Shown: positions 58,160-64,000 of the stretch, in pieces
Numbering within the stretch: the first letter of the stretch is position 1
Layout: each line of letters opens with the position of its first letter
From: Congeria kusceri
Lineage: Eukaryota > Mollusca > Bivalvia > Myida > Dreissenidae
Reading direction: 5' to 3'
DNA length: 64,000 nt
NCBI GenBank assembly: GCA_027627225.1
Contig: JAPFQT010000411.1
Span: 69,001-133,000, forward strand
Program-made: the position numbers and the translations under genes
Notes under the pieces: generated by a model
What the model saw: the letters and a program-made list of their open reading frames with translations, nothing else
The model's database searches: none
Told to the model about the DNA's origin: nothing

Positions 58160-61114
58160 TTGTTTTCCATTCAGCCGAATCACAAAACGCTTGAATTTCA
58201 TCGCAAAATATAATAAGCGCCTGAACAACACGGAGAATATCGGGCACACGAATAATGCCGACGTTATCCAAATCGAGGTATAGTCTAAAACCCGTACGAG
58301 ACCGGATCGGACTACGCTTTGTTTAAAAGCGAAACAGCCGATGTCATTAGCGTTTTTTTTTTCCGATTGGGAATTTTTTAGCAAATTTGGGGAAAAAAGT
58401 ATACTTTTTGCGATTGGGAATATAGCCGAATGTCGGCTATAAAATCGGGCCAAAAAAAACCCTGTAAAGTGAGATGCCTTTTTAAAAGAAGACGAGTTAA
58501 CCTGCGCGGACTGGAATCCACAACTGCCCGAACACAGACCTTGCAAAACGAGCTTAATCTAACCACACAACGCAAATTTTGAAAATAATTGCTGTGAGGT
58601 CTCGAAAAACATATTAAATTTAACTACATCAAGAGAAAAGTCCAATTAATATGACGTTAATTGTCTGCATTCTTATTAAGTCTTAATTCTTATTAAAAAT
58701 GAGAAACCAGTTTTAACATATTTTTTTTTTAAATATTCAACTCTGTGTATATGCTAAATCTTCATGTATATATGAAATTTCTCAGATATAAACTGAACTG
58801 CTAGTGTGTGTTAATTATTGCATTACAATTGTGACAGAAACAAAATACAAGGCAAATAAGAAATTCTCATTGTGTCGCGAAAATATATATCATCAACAAA
58901 ATGCAACCATGACTTTCTCTTTTAAGTGTATACGAGACAAAGCTGTCTGTCCCCACATCCTCGTTTCGATGTCCCCGCAAGAAGATCTTTTTACTAAAGA
59001 TATTATTTGTTACAAATGCCACCTGAAAATATACATCCAGTGCCTTCCACAGGATTTTTTTGGCGTCCCCGACCCGAGAGGGGTGGGTTAGGGAGGGGTA
59101 TCCCCTCCGTACGTCAATTTTTTTTTGCGGCATGTGTCAAATGACGTTATCTGGTGCGTTTTAGCTATTAAATTTAAGGCTAAGATGTTTTCAATTTTTT
59201 GTACAAGTTTAAACGAAATGAAATAAACGAAGCATCACCGTTTGAACGGCATACCTCTAGCCTTTTAAAAGCAAAAGCATCATTGTTGTTGCGAAACTGA
59301 AAGTAATGATTTTTTCCGGATGTTTATGTCCAGTGCGCATCACATTCGCACAGTGACGTCATGTCCAAACCCACTATTGTCGTCTTTCTCGAATCTTTAG
59401 GTTACACTCGATCTACTGATGGAGCCTTTTTTATTCGATTAATTATGTTCATATGGGCATGTATTTAGTGTTTTAACACTGTTTTAATCCTTACAGCTGT
59501 TGAACATAGTACTGACTGGATAATTGGTGAATTGTAAAGATCTTGATTAAAATATATTTATATTATATACATGCTTTGTTCTTGCAAAAACGGCGGGAAA
59601 TTTTCCTCGTGCACATCTTGCCTGCGCGTCATATGTTAAAGACAAATGTCACTCCATTGTTTAAAACAGTGTTGATTTTCTCATGTTTCATTCTTTCCAT
59701 GAATAACTGTACTTCTAACGGTAATATTAACTCATCAAATGGACAAGTCATTTTAAGGGCCGTCTACGAAACATGTTGAACATTATTAGAAGTTTACAAT
59801 ATATAATAAATTCAACAATTTACGAACTAAAAATCACTTGCTAATTTTTTGTCCACCAATAAGTAAATTTGCATGGAAAAACCACGCCAATTTGTTCATA
59901 AGTTACCTATTTTTTCTCCATTTGTGAATTTATTTATGAGACGACCCTCAAACTTGAAACACTCACTGACCACAATAACGGGATTTCTCCCTGCAAAAAT
60001 CATGGATGGGATTAACATTCGTTTGACGGGAAACTAGGACACCCAATGTCTTTAAAGACCTGTATTTAGTAAAGCACATGATCGGTACACGCACGCTTTC
60101 CATGCGTGGAACTTGACGTCGTGTTTCAGCAGACATTTCGCACTCTTTTGTAGAAAACACGGGTTTTACATGGCATACATGTACATAAACAATGGCGGAC
60201 GCCTTGCTTAAAAAAATTGTCCGTGAAATTTGTTGATCTCGATCGGCAATCATCGTGTGATACCGTCAAAAACAAAAAGCAGTGTCACGGAAGTAAACGG
60301 ACTTACCGAGCAAATTGTTACATTCGTACTCAAAATTTTTCGATTTTTTTTATGATACCGCTGCCTGTGTTCTTATCCACTACTTTTATAACAGAACACC
60401 AACTATAAACATAAAATGATCAAAACTGGGATCACCGCCTTGGAACGATCTATGCAAAGCATTGGGGGGTTAAACCGGTTTGAGGGCTAGCCGAACCTCA
60501 CACTTACCCCAGAATTAATCACAAACCAAACGCGCGTCTAAAACGATCTCAATCAAATGCAACTATGCAGACAGAAAATGAAAACATGAATGCCAAAACG
60601 TGACGCGTGAATCGAATTCTACACAAATAATTTTAGTGTACTAGTGTCGTATGTATCAGAAATCTATTAAAACGATTAGGGGATAGGTTTTAAAGTTAAT
60701 AGTATTCAAAGTAATATGGTCCATCTATAAAAGATATAGAGAATACATGGTTGGTGCCGGGATGGAGAAAGTTTTTCCGGTGAGGCTTAGAAAATGAAAA
60801 TAGGCGAGCTTTTTTTCTCCTGGGCACCTACCATGTATTCTATTTATCCTGTTTTCTACTTAATTGCATTTTAAAAGCAGTTTAATAAAAGGTTCAGCTT
60901 AAAACTATTATGTTTTATGACGAACCTCGAACCTCGCTAGCATTTATGCGTACTTCCCGAAAAAATAGTCCTCTGTTTCTTACGGGCAATCTTCTAAAAT
61001 TTTAAAAATAATCTAATTTGCTGACGCCAATAATATTCACTAACAAGAATTAGTACACAGTAGCCACTATAAACCAGACATTGATTTTTGAAATGTTGCA
61101 TTGCGTCACGCCTA
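58160..61114. other. Mostly unassigned region
   Basis: This may include the promoter of the fragment above. I see no convincing exon. A patch at 59057-59110 (CCGACCCGAGAGGGGTGGGTTAGGGAGGGG followed by a T-run) and 60450-60520 (GGGTTAAACCGGTTTGAGGGCTAGCCGAACC) look like pieces of repeats that I cannot name. Confidence 0.35.
60740..60841. repeat. 102-bp foldback repeat
   Basis: AGAATACATGGTTGGTGCC at 60740 pairs with GGCACCTACCATGTATTCT ending at 60841, with one mismatch in 19. The loop contains TTTTCCGGTGAGG and GGCGAGC. It is a short MITE-like or hairpin repeat without coding content. Confidence 0.75.
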
Positions 61115-62188
61115 CACTACGTCTAGCGTGATTTCTGCCTTCTGCGACGTACCACCGTGATTCAGCCCAGCGTGACACACTACTATAGTCACCGCGATAC
61201 ACGTTGGAACACTGTGGAACGCGGTGATGTCGCCGTGGCGAATCGCGGTGACAGTCTCGATAAAAATTGTTGATAAGAAATCGCCGTGGATCGCGGTGAT
61301 TTTAGCGAGTCATAATTTCACATTGAGCTTTTTAAAAAATATTTTACGTTTTATTTCAGGTACGACCAAGAACATGGTTTTCGGAAAATACGGAACATTA
61401 TGACAAAAACGGGAAAATGAAAATATGCGTCAGTCAAATCACAAAGGCCTCATCAAATTCGTTGTCCGATTCTATGACAAATCTTTGCATTTTTAATATG
61501 ACTATCAAAACAATTGATTAACATGTCGGTAAAAAACGTGATTTTATAACAATGATTGACATAACCAACACCTTTGTTCTCTGTAAAAGTTCGAAAGGCG
61601 GAGCTATGCACGTGCTCTTTCATAATAGGACGATTGCCACTGAGTAACAAACACGCGATTGGTTAAGCATGTCGCTTCTCTAAACAAAAGAAGCCAATTT
61701 TATCGCCGAGAAAGGTGTTATTTGATGGTTTCTTGTCGGCTGTACTTTGAAGACATCAAACTGTCAATTCACGCAGATTGCGAATTTTCGCGAGACTTGT
61801 ATTAATGCCCTTGACTCTTTGTTTACGATTTCACAACACAACTGCGAACATGGAAAAAAGATTAAAGTTGCAAACTGTGATTATATTAATTGGTAAGTAT
61901 AGGTTAATAGAAGACGAATTAGACGATTTGTACTTTGCGAATAGTATACGGTCTGAAATATCGAACTGTACTTGTTCATTCACATGTACCTGTATTTCAC
62001 CGCGACCCACCGCGACCGCAGTGGTCCACCGTGAGATTGATTTCCCGATAACGCCCGCGGTGCTCACTCACTATCACCGCGATTCTATCGCGATGGAACC
62101 ACCTTTTAATCGCGGTGATTTTCCACGCTGACGAAAAATTGTCCACGGTGGGTCTGTGTTTTAGGCAGAAATCACGCTAGACGTAGCG
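61115..62188. mobile_element. Non-autonomous CACTA (En/Spm) element, 1.07 kb
   Basis: The left terminus CACTACGTCTAGCGTG... (26 bp, 61115-61140) matches the complement of 62163-62188 at 25 of 26 positions; the right end reads CGCTACGTCT. The element is flanked by TA on both sides (61113-61114 and 62189-62190). Subterminal zones (61145-61310 and 61995-62155) are packed with TCACCGCGA/ATCGCGGTGA motifs, the hallmark of this superfamily. No transposase frame is present, so mobilisation would need a transposase from elsewhere. Confidence 0.88.
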
Positions 62189-63348
62189 TACGTCATTCGG
62201 TTAAGTTTGAAGTTTACACAGTGTACAAACTAGGACGCGAATGTGTTGGAATTTAAAATAAAAGCAATCGGAATACAATAGTTAATGTTTCAGTGTTTTC
62301 GATGAATTATATTAATAACATTTAAATCAAAAAGTGTATGGAATATATGCCTGGAATACGGTGAGATTAATCCAATTTGAATTTCAATTTTCTAGAATGA
62401 TGCTACTTTCCTCACAGGTGTTGGGCGCGTGGCCAAGTCAATATGTCATAAAACAACATTTTTAATCACTTTGAAAAAAAAAAATTCTGATATAATATAT
62501 ATGAACAAGGTAGGTATCTCGTGTCACAGGAAAATCACCTACATCAACATTTTTAGGCCATAAATTCCTTAAATGGCGGTCAATTTTCATAAACTATGTA
62601 CCAGATTGTGGGGAAGGGTTGCCTTGTGACGAAAAATGATCACGAACGGCTACTTGCCAACCAAACTACAAGAAAACACTTCTCGAACTCGTAAAAATAT
62701 TAGGGCGGCTCTCGTCTGACCGAACATTCAGTTGGATTTTAACAAGAGTAAAACTATCGAAAAACCCCAGCTACCGAACATATTCCGCATTAGTACAATA
62801 AATAAATAAATACGAGTTTATCAACTTTGTTTTCTTTCGTATTAAGGATTTGATTCTATTTTCAATTAATATTTGTGATAATATTTCACAAATATTAACA
62901 TAACTTTTTGCGCTTAACCCGATTTTAGCCTTATTTTTTCATTTTTCTTGCTATTTTTCGATTTATATCGCGCTCCGCGCGATATTATATAGTGACAGTA
63001 GCCGAGGGGCACCGAAGATGCCTTGGCGAGCACCTGCTCTATAGCAACGGAATAGCGCGCTTGCGCGTGCTTACTTTTTTATGCTTATTTCCGGGGACCG
63101 CTAAACTGGAAGTGTTCCATTGGGCTATCTGTTCCTTAACGTTTTGCGATCATTCCCACAATGCGGATACTTAGACCTGAATTTTGTTTACTTTGATTGC
63201 TTTTTTAACAGAGATACAATTTAAAACTGCCGGTTGTAAAAACAAAAACAATAATAAATTGTGTAAAAAGGGAATACGTTGTTAAACTATTATTCTACCA
63301 CGGCACGCGGCTAGTGGTCCATAGATAAAGAAGGAAAATAACTGTGGG
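62189..63348. other. Unassigned spacer with a small perfect hairpin
   Basis: ATATCGCGCTCCGCGCGATAT at 62965-62985 forms an 8-bp stem with a 5-nt loop. The adjoining 62990-63080 is GC-richer (GAGGGGCACCGAAGATGCC, GCGCGCTTGCGCGTGC). No gene is recognised. Confidence 0.4.
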
Positions 63349-64000
63349 TTATTCTCAAACAAATTATGGGACGGAGAATGTCATTTTAGTTTTGGGCATT
63401 CAAATTCAAGAGCTACTTGCGTTTTGTTTAGAAAAAACTTACCAATCACAGTAAATAAAATTGAAAATGACTCTCTTGGTAACTACTTATTATTGAATTT
63501 GACATATATGACAAACAGGTTTACCTTATGCACATTATACGGGCCTAATAAAGATACGCCCATCTTTTTTACAGACCTCTTTAAAAAAATAAAAGATTTT
63601 CAAACTGATGAATATATTATATGCGGAGACTTTAATTGTGTATTAGACGTTAACTTGGACTATCAAAATTATACATCCATTAATAATAATAAAAATGCTA
63701 GAAAAACACTGCAATTTATTATTAGAGATAACAATATAACTTTTAGATATCTAAACGGCACTACCCAACAATATACATGGAGACGGTTAACACCATTACA
63801 GCACGCTAGACTTGATTTTTTTCTTACTTCTAATAGTTTGTCATCTAAAATTAGAAAATCTACTATTGATTCATGTTATAAATCAGATCATTCCATTATT
63901 GACTTAGAAATAAGTTTTGAGGATATAGCACATGGAAAAGGGCTCTGGAAATTCAACAATTCACTGTTAAAGGATATTGACTATTTAAACTGCATTAATA
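63349..64000 (+). pseudogene. 5'-truncated L1/Tx1-like LINE ORF2, endonuclease domain, runs off the window
   Basis: The frame (open from 63325 to the window end) lacks the endonuclease N-terminus with its ETH motif, and homology begins mid-domain (NKLWDGECHFSFGHSNSRAT). It contains LYGPNKDTP, the catalytic GDFN (in IICGDFNCVLD), QQYTWRR, HARLDFFLTS and the SDHS motif, then the linker KGLWKFNNSLLKD. The layout matches the L1-like ORF2 at 33980, but the sequences are diverged, so it is a different subfamily. The missing 5' part indicates a truncated, inactive insertion, the normal outcome of LINE integration. The reverse transcriptase, if present, lies beyond 64000. Confidence 0.85.

Noticed and set aside
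58160..58546. N-terminal extension of the minus-strand frame ending at 57782
   Set aside because: The extension before the ATG at 58159 is Phe/Ser-rich, lacks protein-like pattern and includes a T/A-rich tract; the fragment probably starts at 58159.
61778..62131. 117-codon frame
   Set aside because: It lies inside the non-autonomous CACTA element and reads through its subterminal repeats.

Overview
This is an AT-rich animal nuclear window, most consistent with a bivalve mollusc. The reasons are a B-box/NHL TRIM-type gene, abundant short interspersed repeats ending in ATGCCCCC...GGGGGCAT-like sequence, tRNA-derived SINEs, and L1/Tx1-like and PHD-finger CR1-like LINEs. The organism is inferred from family content. 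No prokaryotic feature (operon, RBS, CRISPR) is present, and most of the window is mobile-element DNA.

Left part (1-31,000). A pogo/Tigger-like deletion derivative (31-866) sits inside an older repeat whose empty copy lies at about 30 kb. It is followed by a 727-bp tandem duplication and a 3-kb tandem array. A three-exon minus-strand gene (6,851-11,398) then encodes a 566-residue protein with two B-boxes, a coiled coil and C-terminal beta-propeller-like repeats. It is the best candidate for an ordinary host gene. From 12 to 30 kb I see almost only repeats: tandem arrays, two SINEs, and an inverted repeat with arms of about 0.9 kb, one of which carries a separate 341-bp insertion.

Middle (31,000-42,000). 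An L1/Tx1-like LINE (ORF1, then ORF2 broken by one nonsense codon) is followed by an opposite-strand PHD-endonuclease-RT LINE with an uninterrupted 1101-residue ORF and a 2A-like motif near its N-terminus.

Right part (43,700-57,800). Two inward-facing 11-bp repeats (CCCAGGCGAAA), each followed by a dense cluster of the palindrome ACCATGGT, bracket 14.1 kb. Just inside are two divergent genes whose exons join in frame: a 1001-residue En/Spm (CACTA) tnp2-type transposase on the minus strand, and a 434-residue seven-exon BEN-domain protein on the plus strand. I interpret this as one very large two-gene DNA transposon. The BEN protein may be the partner that binds the ACCATGGT sites, analogous to TnpA of plant En/Spm. 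Its right end abuts, and may interrupt, an exon resembling the N-terminus of a TTF/ZMYM-type zinc-finger protein.

Far right. A 1.07-kb non-autonomous CACTA element (61,115-62,188) has near-perfect 26-bp termini and its own subterminal motif (TCACCGCGA). A 5'-truncated L1-like LINE endonuclease domain runs off the window end.
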